In this document: positions 1-7,983 of the stretch, piece after piece
Numbering within the stretch: position 1 is the stretch's first letter
Layout of the letters: every line of letters starts with the position of its first letter
Source of the DNA: Lysobacterales bacterium
GTDB taxonomy: Bacteria > Pseudomonadota > Gammaproteobacteria > Xanthomonadales > SZUA-5
DNA length: 64,000 nucleotides
Direction: 5' to 3'
Assembly (NCBI GenBank): GCA_022841325.1
Contig: JALHRS010000007.1
Coordinates: 1-64,000 of the forward strand
Position numbers and translations under genes: made by a program
The notes under the pieces: generated by a model
Databases searched by the model: none
What the model saw: only the letters and a program-made list of their open reading frames with translations
Told to the model about the DNA's origin: nothing

Positions 1-272
1 GCCGCTGATCGATCCGGAAAGCAGCGACGCAGATGCGCGCTATGAGGCGCTGCTGCCGATCTAAACGAGTGGCAGAAATATCGCGCGCTGCGCGAGCATG
101 GGGCGGGGCGAATGCTTACGTTTCACGGGCAAACGCTGCGAGCTTCAGCAGGCAGGAAACGGCAGCCATCGCGGGCCCAGGCACCTGGCGGCGCCGCAAC
201 TTGACGAGCATCAATGAGGGAAAAACGAAGCCGGTGGGCGGAACACCGCCTCACGATGAGGCGTCGCCAACT
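1..272 (+). other. Left edge: C-terminal protein fragments and a hairpin
   Basis: Bases 2-64 are the last 20 codons of a plus-strand reading frame that enters from outside the window and stops at 62-64 (it ends ...YEALLPI). A second frame is open from 46 to about 232 and reads EWQKYRALREHGAGRML near its start, which looks protein-like. Either two genes overlap here, or one gene has been broken by a frameshift. I do not recognise the product. A perfect 7-bp-stem hairpin (cgcctca/tgaggcg) lies at 247-263, just before the att repeat, and could be a terminator. This stretch is outside the tRNA-Thr element and may be host DNA or a neighbouring tandem element. Confidence 0.3.
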
Positions 273-319
273 CTGGTGCCGCTGGCCCGAATCGAACGGG
301 CGACCTACTGATTACGAAT
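273..319 (-). repeat. Distal attachment site (tRNA-Thr 3' remnant)
   Basis: These 47 bp are identical to 13699-13745 and correspond, on the minus strand, to tRNA-Thr from the anticodon arm to the CCA end. The 5' half of the tRNA is missing here, so this is a duplicated attachment core and not a functional tRNA. Confidence 0.9.
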
Positions 320-444
320 TGATTGAATTCACCAATCAGAGCCCAACAGAGCCGCACACTCAGAACGCCAGAAATGCCTTTACCTAAAGGGTTTTCGACC
401 TAGCGTTAGGCGTTGTTAGTAACAATCTAAAACTAGCGCTATCA

Positions 445-1761
445 TTGCCGCTGTTACGCAGCCCGTTACGCAATGAGGCTCTACCAGTGCGCGTCCAGCT
501 GACCAGCAAGACCATAGACGGCTACGTCAGGGAAGCGGCGACGCGCCTCACGAGCAAGCGATTGGACTACTTTGACCAGTCGCACCCTGGCCTATGTCTG
601 ACCGTAGGGCCATCGTCGGCGACGTGGTACAGATTCATGCGCGTAGCCGGCAAGCTGACACGTATCAAGCTGGGCACCTACCCTACTCTATCGCTTGCTG
701 GCGCCCGCAAGGCCCATGCCGCGCAAGATGACGTAGTGGAGGCCGGCAAGCATCCACGAGCCGAAGCACAGCGCCAGCGCGTGGAACTCGTCCAGTCAAT
801 CCAGTCTGACGAAGAGCTGATGCTCGATAAGCTCACTGTCGCTTGGTTCAAGCATCACAAAGAACACGACGGACGCGGACAGAAGCGCGACAAGCCGCTT
901 TCGCGCTCCGTGCTGAATGACTACCAGCGGCATATCACCAAGCTCTGCGCCAAGTTTCCTAACTGCGACGTGCGCACGCTCACCCGCAAGGAGTTGCGCG
1001 ACTACCTGATCGGCATGGCGTCGAGTGACGGCAACACCGGCGCGGTAGTCATCCGGCAACTGTTCCAATACGCACGAGATACACACGACATTCCGAACAA
1101 TCCAGCCGTTGACCTACGCAACCCGGCGAAACAACGCCACCGCGACCGCACGCTAGACCCTGACGAGATCAGCGCGCTATGGGCGGCGTGCAAGACCATC
1201 GGCTATCCCTACGGCCACGCTCTGCGCCTCGCGCTCTGCACCGGGCAACGTATCGGCGAGATTGGCGCTATCAAGCGTAGCGATATCAGCGGCGACGGTG
1301 AATGGTGGATTCAATCCAACAACAAAGCGGCCCGGCGCATAGACGTCTATCTGGCACCGCTGGCGCGCGAGGTCGTGGAGGCTTGCCCTACCTTCGAGAA
1401 ACAACCGTTTCTGTTGTCCGCCAGCGGAGGCCGGCACGGTCTACGAAGCGATATTTGGACATCAGTGCGGGCGCGATTCGTGGATGAGAAATACACCGCC
1501 GAACGAGCAAAACAAGGCTACGGCACTGAGCAAAAACCAGAGCGCGACCGATGGACACCGCATGATCTGCGCCGCACCCTGCGATCTAGCCTTACCGGCG
1601 AATGTGGCGTGACACCAGACATTGCCGAGCGCGTGCTAAACCACGCTTTGCCGGGGCTGCGGAAGGTATACGACCATGCTGACTATCGGCCGCATGTGCG
1701 AGCGGCGCTGGAGGCGTGGGATGCGAGACTTTCAACCATAATCATGGATGAAACCAAATGA
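445..1761 (+). CDS. int: P4-type tyrosine integrase
   Basis: Site-specific recombinase that would integrate and excise the surrounding element at tRNA-Thr. The N-terminal part (about residues 20-105) resembles the arm-binding DUF4102 domain of P4-like integrases. The catalytic domain shows R269 (TGQRIGE), H373 and R376 (PHDLRR), H400 (LNHALPG) and the nucleophile Y409 (KVYDHAD). At 438 aa it has normal length. The frame opens at a TTG at 445; a GTG at 487, just before VQLTSKTIDGY, is an equally plausible start. The stop overlaps the next gene by 4 bp (ATGA), so the two are probably translated together. It lies next to the distal att copy, not next to the intact tRNA. Confidence 0.93.
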   Translation: MPLLRSPLRNEALPVRVQLTSKTIDGYVREAATRLTSKRLDYFDQSHPGLCLTVGPSSATWYRFMRVAGKLTRIKLGTYPTLSLAGARKAHAAQDDVVEAGKHPRAEAQRQRVELVQSIQSDEELMLDKLTVAWFKHHKEHDGRGQKRDKPLSRSVLNDYQRHITKLCAKFPNCDVRTLTRKELRDYLIGMASSDGNTGAVVIRQLFQYARDTHDIPNNPAVDLRNPAKQRHRDRTLDPDEISALWAACKTIGYPYGHALRLALCTGQRIGEIGAIKRSDISGDGEWWIQSNNKAARRIDVYLAPLAREVVEACPTFEKQPFLLSASGGRHGLRSDIWTSVRARFVDEKYTAERAKQGYGTEQKPERDRWTPHDLRRTLRSSLTGECGVTPDIAERVLNHALPGLRKVYDHADYRPHVRAALEAWDARLSTIIMDETK

Positions 1762-2735
1762 GCAATCAGAATCCAGCGACGATGACGTTGCCTTTCGAGA
1801 TCCGCGAGAGCCTTCTTGCTAGTGTATGTCAAAACCAATCTCTATTCACAATGTTCCACAGCTTTTTCGCAATCAATTTTGCATTGGACGGTGAACCACG
1901 TATCGCGCCAGAGGCTCAGATCAGAACGGCATTGAATGCTGCAATAGGCGAGTTACCTCGACTAAATCGAGCCCTGTCCGCGCTGGGTGCGAACAAGGCG
2001 GAGGGGGATGCTCGGAAATTAATGGACATTGCATTTGAGGGAAGGCACACGTGGGGAAATTTCGCTTGCGTAGAGCATGAACTAGTCCGTGCGGACCCAT
2101 CACTCTGGATGGAAATATCGGAAGACGAATGCGCACTGATGGACCCGTTATCACTTGAGCTGTTTCGTAATTCTCAAGTGAGAATACAGAACTCGAAAAT
2201 GACTACGAAAACCATCGGCGAGGCCAATCTAGAGCCGACCCCCATGGACGTACTCTGGACGATGGGACTTGCACGCGCCTGGGCACTATTTGGATTGTCG
2301 TGCTTGCAGCGCTTCTTAGACACCGGTTCAGTGAATTTTCTGTTACTGACAGCCGAAGCGCTAGTTTACAACATTGAAGATAGAAACAGATCAGCGTTTG
2401 CGACGCTTAGCGCAAGGACAAATTCCGGAGCGCTGCGAAGAGTCAAGGCAAAGGCCGATGAGATTCGTGCGCTCGGCTCCCGTACCCAAGCAGAACGCAA
2501 GGAAGAAGTACGGATGTTTGCCCGCAGCCTTGTTGAGCCTACGCGGGCCAGCTTTCGCAGTGCCACACATGCCGCAGAAGAAATTCAGTCGCAAGTGTTG
2601 GAATATGCTGACAGCATCAGCCATCCCCTGACAGGAACGCGGATTCAGACAATTACAGACATGCTGAAAGGCATCAAATTCGGGAAGAAGAAGCAACAAT
2701 CCGTAAGGGCTCGCCAGAAATCCAACAACCCCTAA
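1758..2735 (+). CDS. Unknown protein translationally coupled to the integrase
   Basis: A 325-aa protein that I do not recognise. Its ATG overlaps the integrase stop (ATGA), so it is probably made with the integrase. No signal peptide is evident. Residues of about 170-205 are fairly hydrophobic (MGLARAWALFGLSCLQRF) but not a convincing membrane segment. The C-terminal third is largely helical and charged and ends in a lysine/arginine-rich tail (KFGKKKQQSVRARQK), which would suit nucleic-acid contact. Its base composition is visibly more AT-rich than that of the downstream replication genes, suggesting separate acquisition. A recombination accessory factor or a cargo (for example defence) function are both possible; neither is shown. 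Confidence 0.75.
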   Translation: MSNQNPATMTLPFEIRESLLASVCQNQSLFTMFHSFFAINFALDGEPRIAPEAQIRTALNAAIGELPRLNRALSALGANKAEGDARKLMDIAFEGRHTWGNFACVEHELVRADPSLWMEISEDECALMDPLSLELFRNSQVRIQNSKMTTKTIGEANLEPTPMDVLWTMGLARAWALFGLSCLQRFLDTGSVNFLLLTAEALVYNIEDRNRSAFATLSARTNSGALRRVKAKADEIRALGSRTQAERKEEVRMFARSLVEPTRASFRSATHAAEEIQSQVLEYADSISHPLTGTRIQTITDMLKGIKFGKKKQQSVRARQKSNNP

Positions 2736-2852
2736 GTCCTCGTTGAGAATCCAAACGACGTGTTAACTGGGCGTTGTTAGATTCAGCAGATTTGTTTGAC
2801 CGTGGCAATTTTGGTCTACAAAGTGACCTCACTCCAATGTGAGGCCACAAAA

Positions 2853-3053
2853 GTGAACACAGAGAAACTTGTTTCGAGTCGCACCGCCCGAACTGAACTG
2901 GGCGACATTTCAGAGATGACGATCTGGCGATGGGTGCAAGCTGGCATTCTGCCCCAGCCGATCAAGATCAATAAGCGCAACTACTGGCCAGCATCGGCAA
3001 TTGAGCGCGTCAAAACCGGCAAAGCCGAGGCGCGCGCCAAGGCGGCCGCATGA
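2853..3053 (+). CDS. AlpA-like excisionase/transcriptional regulator
   Basis: Small MerR/AlpA-type helix-turn-helix protein of about 66 aa. The core, SEMTIWRWVQAGILPQPIKI followed by NYWPASAIERV, is the classic AlpA/HTH_17 pattern: recognition helix, short wing, then the helix that selects the DNA site. Proteins of this family activate integrase or act as excisionases in P4-like elements. A longer reading from a TTG at 2796 exists, but the extra 19 residues do not fit the family, so I prefer the GTG at 2853. The stop overlaps the next start (ATGA), linking it to the replication cluster. It could control excision or transcription of that cluster. Confidence 0.8.
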   Translation: MNTEKLVSSRTARTELGDISEMTIWRWVQAGILPQPIKINKRNYWPASAIERVKTGKAEARAKAAA

Positions 3054-3535
3054 CCGCGACCACTATGCTCTGGCACTACACGACCGGCGACCTGTTGCGC
3101 GCGATCATTCAATCGGGCGTGGTCCGCGTGGCTCGCTCGTCGACTGGTCCGGGTGAACGTCCGCTGGTCTGGCTCTCTGCGCATCAAGAGTTCGAGCCGA
3201 CCGCCATCAAGACCGCATTTGACGGCTTCGGGCGACTTCACCACCTGACCCTCGCCGAACTGGCCTTCCACGCTGGAGGGTTAGCTCGGCTTGGGCTCAG
3301 TGTCAGCACGGCACAGTCCCGAGGGTTTCAGCGCTGGCCGATGGTCGCGGGAATGGCTCGCTTGCGGCAGAACGTAATCACCGGGCTAGAAGTAGCCGGA
3401 CGGGCGCAAGGTGCCAACCCGAGTGACTGGTGGGGAGGCAAGGCAACCCCGATTAGTGCATTCGAGCGGATCGAATTCCGCGCGACGGCTTCGGACCCAT
3501 GGGCGCCAGTCGGCGAAGTGAGGGCCGCCGCATGA
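3050..3535 (+). CDS. Unknown protein with LWHYTTGD N-terminus
   Basis: A 161-aa soluble protein with no signal peptide. The beginning (LWHYTTGDLLRAIIQSGVVRV) and the middle (ERPLVWLSAHQEFEPTA) match my memory of an uncharacterised family found in phages and integrated elements. The H-Y-T-T start followed by a helix resembles the opening of ADP-ribosyltransferase-like and DUF2971-like proteins, but I cannot identify a complete active site, so this is only a fold-level suggestion. It overlaps its neighbours by 4 bp on both sides and sits between the AlpA-like regulator and the Topo VI-A-like gene. Function unknown. Confidence 0.75.
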   Translation: MTATTMLWHYTTGDLLRAIIQSGVVRVARSSTGPGERPLVWLSAHQEFEPTAIKTAFDGFGRLHHLTLAELAFHAGGLARLGLSVSTAQSRGFQRWPMVAGMARLRQNVITGLEVAGRAQGANPSDWWGGKATPISAFERIEFRATASDPWAPVGEVRAAA

Positions 3536-3789
3536 ATCCAACCGACCACCAGCGCCACCAAGCCGCATGGGCGGCCCTGTACGCCACGAATCCTCGCGCC
3601 CGACTAATTTACCTGCGGCCGGCCGGGCAATTGATTCTGGTCACGCTGGCAATGCCTGACGGTAGCGTCAAGCTGATTCGCGCCGAAACCGCAGACGCGC
3701 CTGGGCTCGAAGTTCTGCCCGAGCACGAGCGCAGCCGGATCAGGTCCGCGTTCCTGGCGAATGCTCAGGAGGCCGACCATGCAGCCTAG
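3532..3789 (+). CDS. Small hypothetical protein of the element
   Basis: An 85-aa protein starting at the ATG that overlaps the previous stop (ATGA). It contains a beta-rich stretch (ARLIYLRPAGQLILVTLAMPDGSVKLIRAE) and a charged helical C-terminus. I recognise no motif. The next gene starts inside its last four codons, so it is part of the same translationally coupled run. Coupling and coding character make it likely real; its role is unknown. Confidence 0.65.
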   Translation: MNPTDHQRHQAAWAALYATNPRARLIYLRPAGQLILVTLAMPDGSVKLIRAETADAPGLEVLPEHERSRIRSAFLANAQEADHAA

Positions 3790-4696
3790 TCAAAAGCGTG
3801 GCAGGGGCAAGGCTCAAAAATCCCTTGAACTGGTTCGCGCTGCCGTCGAAATTCTCAGGGAGATTCAGCCCGCAAGCGTCCGCGCTGTTTGCTACCGCCT
3901 GTTCACCATGGGCTTGATCGACAACATGCGGAAACTCAGCACCGACAGGGTGAGCAAGCAATTGGTCTGGGCTCGTGAGCAAGGTCTCATCAATTGGTCG
4001 TGGATCGTTGACGAGACGCGGGAGGCGGAGCGTATCTCATCGTGGGCGAACCCTGACGAGATCATTCAAACAGCCGTTGACAGCTACCGCCGCGACTACT
4101 GGCAGGACCAGCCGTATCGAGTTGAGGTGTGGTCTGAAAAAGGCACCGTTCGCGGAACAGTGTCACCTGTGCTCAGGAATTACGGCGTGACCTTCCGCGT
4201 CATGCACGGCTACGGCTCCGCAACGTCATTGCATACGGCAGCGCTGGATTCAGTGTCCGACGACAAGCCGCTGACCGTGTTCTATGTCGGCGACTGGGAC
4301 CCAAGCGGGCTGCATATGTCGGAGATCGACGTACCGGCAAGGCTGGCCAGATATGGGGGCGAGGTGACCATTCACCGCATTGCCCTGAGTCCTGCCGACG
4401 TAGCCGCCGGAACAAACATCCCGCATTTCATGGCGGACACCAAGAGCAAGGACCCGCGCTATCGCTGGTTTGCAGAACGATATGGGCATCGATGCTGGGA
4501 ACTGGACGCTCTATCGCCCGTGATCCTGCGCAAGCGTACCGAGGCGGCTATCCGGTCCCTGATTGATCTGGATCGCTGGGACCATGCCGTGCGCGTGGAG
4601 GCTGCGGAGCGGGAGTCTATGTCTACGTTCCTGGATACCTGGAACCGGACTATTTCGCAGCCTGCCGCGAATTGCTCGGAGGTTCCGAATGCATAG
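3779..4696 (+). CDS. Spo11/Topo VI-A-like protein (mini-A type)
   Basis: A 305-aa protein with the two hallmarks of the topoisomerase VI A subunit/Spo11 family. An N-terminal winged-helix segment has SVRAVCYRLF around Y39, matching the motif that carries the DNA-cleaving tyrosine. A Toprim domain follows, with the glutamate of VEVWSEKGT (E120) and the D-x-D of YVGDWDPSG (D172, D174) that bind magnesium. No ATPase B-subunit (GHKL) gene is visible nearby. Short A-only homologues (Mini-A) have been described from mobile elements. It overlaps the gene before (11 bp) and the primase-helicase after (8 bp), so a role in DNA replication or resolution of the element is likely. Whether it cuts DNA is not shown. 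I used the ATG at 3779; an upstream frame start would overlap the previous gene more. Confidence 0.8.
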   Translation: MQPSQKRGRGKAQKSLELVRAAVEILREIQPASVRAVCYRLFTMGLIDNMRKLSTDRVSKQLVWAREQGLINWSWIVDETREAERISSWANPDEIIQTAVDSYRRDYWQDQPYRVEVWSEKGTVRGTVSPVLRNYGVTFRVMHGYGSATSLHTAALDSVSDDKPLTVFYVGDWDPSGLHMSEIDVPARLARYGGEVTIHRIALSPADVAAGTNIPHFMADTKSKDPRYRWFAERYGHRCWELDALSPVILRKRTEAAIRSLIDLDRWDHAVRVEAAERESMSTFLDTWNRTISQPAANCSEVPNA

Positions 4697-7187
4697 CCCA
4701 CAAAAGCAAAACCCGGCTGGCGGGCCGGGCGTCGCAAGTTCACAGACCAATAGAGGCGGACTGTCGATGAATGGTAGGGCAAGCGGTGATGCAGTGTCTA
4801 TGTTCCGCGATGCAATTCGCGCGGCAGGAATTGAGCCGCCCGAGTCGATTGTTCCGGATGGCGCGATTCACCGATTCAGCGCAAACGGCAGAGCATCGGA
4901 TCGGGCCGGCTGGTATGTGCTGTATCCAGACGGGATTGCTGCCGGTGCTTTTGGAGACTGGCGCACTGGCATTGAACAGACTTGGAGCGCAACACCATCT
5001 GATCGGCTTTCACAGGCCGACAGGGAAGCGCAGCGCAAGCGTCTGGACGAGATCAAGCGCCAGCGTGCAGAGGAACAGGTCCATCGCCATGCAGAGGCAC
5101 AGGCGAAGGCTGCGGCGCTATGGGAGGCAGCAGAGCCAGCAACGGCAGACCATCCGTATCTAGTCGCCAAAGGGATTCAGCCGCACGGGCTGCGCGCCTA
5201 CAAGGGGCGATTGATAGTCCCGGTCCGTGACGCCGACGGGATGTTGCATTCGCTGCAATTCATAGCCACCGATGGCGCCAAACTCTTTTTCACCGGGGGG
5301 CGCGTCGCAGGCTGCATGTACGTCATAGGCAACCTGGACGAAGCAAACACCATCGCCATCTGCGAAGGCTTCGCCACAGGTGCCAGCATCGGAGAGGAAG
5401 CCGGGCACACCGTCGCGTGCGCATTCAATGCCGGAAATCTGGAGGCCGTAGCCAAGGCAATCAGAGCACACCGTCTTGATGCGCGCCTGGTTGTCTGCGC
5501 TGATGATGATCACCGGACAGACGGTAATCCCGGATTGACGAAAGCCACTGACGCGGCGCGCGCATCCGGCGCACTGCTGGCGGTTCCAGACTTTGGGCCG
5601 GATCGTCCGGAGCAAGGGACAGACTTCAACGACCTGGCTCGCCATCGTCATGGTGCCGTTGCTGAGTGCATCGTCAACGCAAGGGCTCCCGACCCTTTTG
5701 TCAGTTTTGTCAGTAAGCAGGATGGCGCATTTGTAGAAATTCGCGCGCTACCGGACCCACTACCACCAGTCCCAAGTCTTGACCCCGAGTTGATACCGCG
5801 AAGTCTGCGGTCGTGGGTTCAAGACATGGCCGATGGCTTGCAAGTCCCGTTGGAATTCTGCGCAGTCCCGGCAATCGTGGCAGCCGCTGGCGTCATTGGC
5901 CTCCAAGTTGGCATCGCACTGAAACAGCATGAACGCTGGATCGAGCGTTGCATTTTGTGGGGCGCGGTCATCGGCCGGCCGAGCACATCGAAGTCACCCG
6001 CACTCAGGCCAGCACAACGCATGTTGGCAAGACTGGAGCGAGGCCGGCGCGATGCCTGGGAACAGGATATGGGCGATGCAGCCGTGACCGAGATCATCCA
6101 AGAGCAGGAGCGCGTCATTGCCAAAAAGGCAGTCGTAAAAATGCTCCAAGTCGGCGACAAGACCGGCGCGCGCGATGCGCTCCGAGAGCTTGCCGGAGAT
6201 GGCGAGAAACCACAGGAGCCGCGCCTAGTGGTGAACGATGCGACTATCGAAAAGCTAGGTGAAATCCTCAACAGCAATCCGCGCGGACTAATTCAGTTCC
6301 GCGATGAACTAGCCGGATGGCTCGCCAGTCTGGACCGCGACGGCCGCGAGGGAGATCGCGGATTCTGGCTTGAATGCTGGAATGGTCAGGGTCCATATAC
6401 GTGTGATCGCATTGGACGCGGAACAGTCCGAATCGAAGCGCCAGCGGTCAGCATACTTGGCGGCATCCAACCGGGAAAACTCACCGACTACGTGCGCGGC
6501 GCAGTCAAAGGTGGCATGGCCGACGACGGGCTACTTCAACGGTTCCAGATGGCGGTCTATCCCGATGTTCCAGCAAGCTGGCGATATGTAGATCGGGCAC
6601 CGTCACCAGCCGCAGAAGCGGCAGCGCAATCAGTCTTTGATCGACTAGACCGACTTGATATGCAGTTGATCGGAGCGGAGCAACATCCCGCCATAGATGT
6701 TCCGTTCCTCAGACTGGACGAATCAGCACAGGGACTGTTCATCGAATGGCAAACCGCGCTGATGATGCGTCTGCGGGCAGGCAGTGAGCCGCCGCACATG
6801 GAGGCGCATCTAGCAAAGTATCCGGCACTGGCTGGACGGCTGGCGCTAGTTCTGCACCTATGCGACCACAATCGCGGGCCAGTGAATGCTGAGTCCATCG
6901 GATTGGCACTGGATTGGTGCGAGTTCCTGGAGCCACACGCGCGGCGCATGTACGCGCCCGCCAGCGACAACGGGATCGGCGCCGCTCACCTCCTCGTCAA
7001 GCATCGCGGCGACTTGCCCGAACAGTTCACGGCGCGCGACGTGTATCGCCGTTGCTGGGCTGGATTGGATCGGGAGTCAGCAGAGGCTGCGATTGAAGTC
7101 TTGATTGAGCATGGGCAACTGAGTGAGTTCACCGCCGACACTGGAGGCCGACCGACCGCCGTCTACGTGTGGAGGCCGGAACCATGA
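4689..7187 (+). CDS. Toprim primase-DUF3987 helicase fusion
   Basis: An 832-aa replication protein. The N-terminal half contains a Toprim domain: E226 in AICEGFATGASIGEE and the acidic triplet starting at D272 in VVCADDDHRTDGN. The C-terminal half is a DUF3987-type ATPase with a Walker A loop GRPSTSKS (G429-S436). Such fusions make primers and unwind DNA in phages, satellites and plasmids, and here would start replication of the element. The start is the ATG at 4689, six bases after a GGAGG at 4678-4682; a frame opening further upstream is only overlap with the Topo VI-A-like gene. An internal ATG at 4767 is a weaker alternative. It overlaps the following gene by 4 bp. Confidence 0.85.
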   Translation: MHSPQKQNPAGGPGVASSQTNRGGLSMNGRASGDAVSMFRDAIRAAGIEPPESIVPDGAIHRFSANGRASDRAGWYVLYPDGIAAGAFGDWRTGIEQTWSATPSDRLSQADREAQRKRLDEIKRQRAEEQVHRHAEAQAKAAALWEAAEPATADHPYLVAKGIQPHGLRAYKGRLIVPVRDADGMLHSLQFIATDGAKLFFTGGRVAGCMYVIGNLDEANTIAICEGFATGASIGEEAGHTVACAFNAGNLEAVAKAIRAHRLDARLVVCADDDHRTDGNPGLTKATDAARASGALLAVPDFGPDRPEQGTDFNDLARHRHGAVAECIVNARAPDPFVSFVSKQDGAFVEIRALPDPLPPVPSLDPELIPRSLRSWVQDMADGLQVPLEFCAVPAIVAAAGVIGLQVGIALKQHERWIERCILWGAVIGRPSTSKSPALRPAQRMLARLERGRRDAWEQDMGDAAVTEIIQEQERVIAKKAVVKMLQVGDKTGARDALRELAGDGEKPQEPRLVVNDATIEKLGEILNSNPRGLIQFRDELAGWLASLDRDGREGDRGFWLECWNGQGPYTCDRIGRGTVRIEAPAVSILGGIQPGKLTDYVRGAVKGGMADDGLLQRFQMAVYPDVPASWRYVDRAPSPAAEAAAQSVFDRLDRLDMQLIGAEQHPAIDVPFLRLDESAQGLFIEWQTALMMRLRAGSEPPHMEAHLAKYPALAGRLALVLHLCDHNRGPVNAESIGLALDWCEFLEPHARRMYAPASDNGIGAAHLLVKHRGDLPEQFTARDVYRRCWAGLDRESAEAAIEVLIEHGQLSEFTADTGGRPTAVYVWRPEP

Positions 7188-7540
7188 GCACATGGCGCGA
7201 GAGAGCAAGAAAACTGGTAAATGCGTCAGGTGACTCACTGCCAAAACTGACAAAAGCCCCTTTTGTCAGTTCTGTCAGTTCGCAGGATGAGCATATCCGG
7301 GAAATTCTCGAACCAGCGACAACGGCGAATCCAGTCATCGAAGTGCAGCGCGACACCTACGGCGGCAAGTTGGTGGCGCTGGTTCGCTGCGGGGATTGCT
7401 CCAAGTTCATCCGAAACCACAACAACCCACAGGCCGGCATAGGGACGTGCAAGGACGGCGAGCCAGATCGTGGGCGATGGCCCTACTTCCCGCTGGCCAT
7501 GCGTGTCTGCGATGCGTTCGAGGGGGCAAGCCATGACTGA
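7184..7540 (+). CDS. Small cysteine-motif protein
   Basis: A 118-aa protein starting at the ATG that overlaps the primase-helicase stop. Its middle has VRCGDCSKF followed by GTCKDGE and a later single cysteine (RVCDAFE), which could form a four-cysteine zinc site. This pattern is common in short proteins downstream of integrative-element primases, often unnamed. An in-frame segment repeats the TKAPFVSSVSS-like sequence seen near residue 335 of the preceding protein (DPFVSFVSKQDG), suggesting a local duplication or a linker shared by both. Function unknown. Confidence 0.6.
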   Translation: MSTWRERARKLVNASGDSLPKLTKAPFVSSVSSQDEHIREILEPATTANPVIEVQRDTYGGKLVALVRCGDCSKFIRNHNNPQAGIGTCKDGEPDRGRWPYFPLAMRVCDAFEGASHD

Positions 7541-7700
7541 CGTCGATCAACTGGCGAGCCGCCTAGGCCGCTCCGGGAGTGTCCAAGGCTCCTGTGGGGA
7601 TGGAATAGCGCTTCGGGTCCATGAGCGCTGTTCCTGCGTAGCGCCAGACTTGCGGCAAATGTCCGTCCCCTACGCGCCTGGGTCCCTGCGAGGCGGCTAG
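7533..7700 (+). CDS. Possible small or truncated protein
   Basis: A 55-aa frame starting at an ATG eight bases inside the end of the previous gene, behind a purine-rich stretch (gagggggcaag). It reads MTDVDQLASRLGRSG and then loses protein-like character, with many cysteines and glycines. It may be the stump of a longer gene that marks where the overlapping replication cluster ends. No motif recognised. The 283 bp after it, up to 7983, hold no gene I can support. Confidence 0.3.
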   Translation: MTDVDQLASRLGRSGSVQGSCGDGIALRVHERCSCVAPDLRQMSVPYAPGSLRGG

Positions 7701-7983
7701 GAACTACCACGGTCGGCTCAGCGCGGGGTCCGTCAATAGTTGGCGCGCATGCGCCGCAGCATCAAGGACCAGCCAAGCCCGACCTGACAACGAAAACGAA
7801 AGAGCAAGGCTGCGACATATTATGGCAGAGCGAAAGTTAACCCCTCTAGCGGAATCCGAAAGCCGGCGACCACCGCGCCACAGAGACTCCGTGGGGGCGG
7901 ATGGCGCAACAGGGACCCGCCATCAAGCGCCCAATTCAATTTGAACCCTCAAACCATCGTCACGTTCGCCATCAGTTCCGCGA

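Noticed and set aside
273..319. Second tRNA-Thr gene
   Set aside because: Only the 3' half is present; acceptor 5' strand and D-arm are missing.
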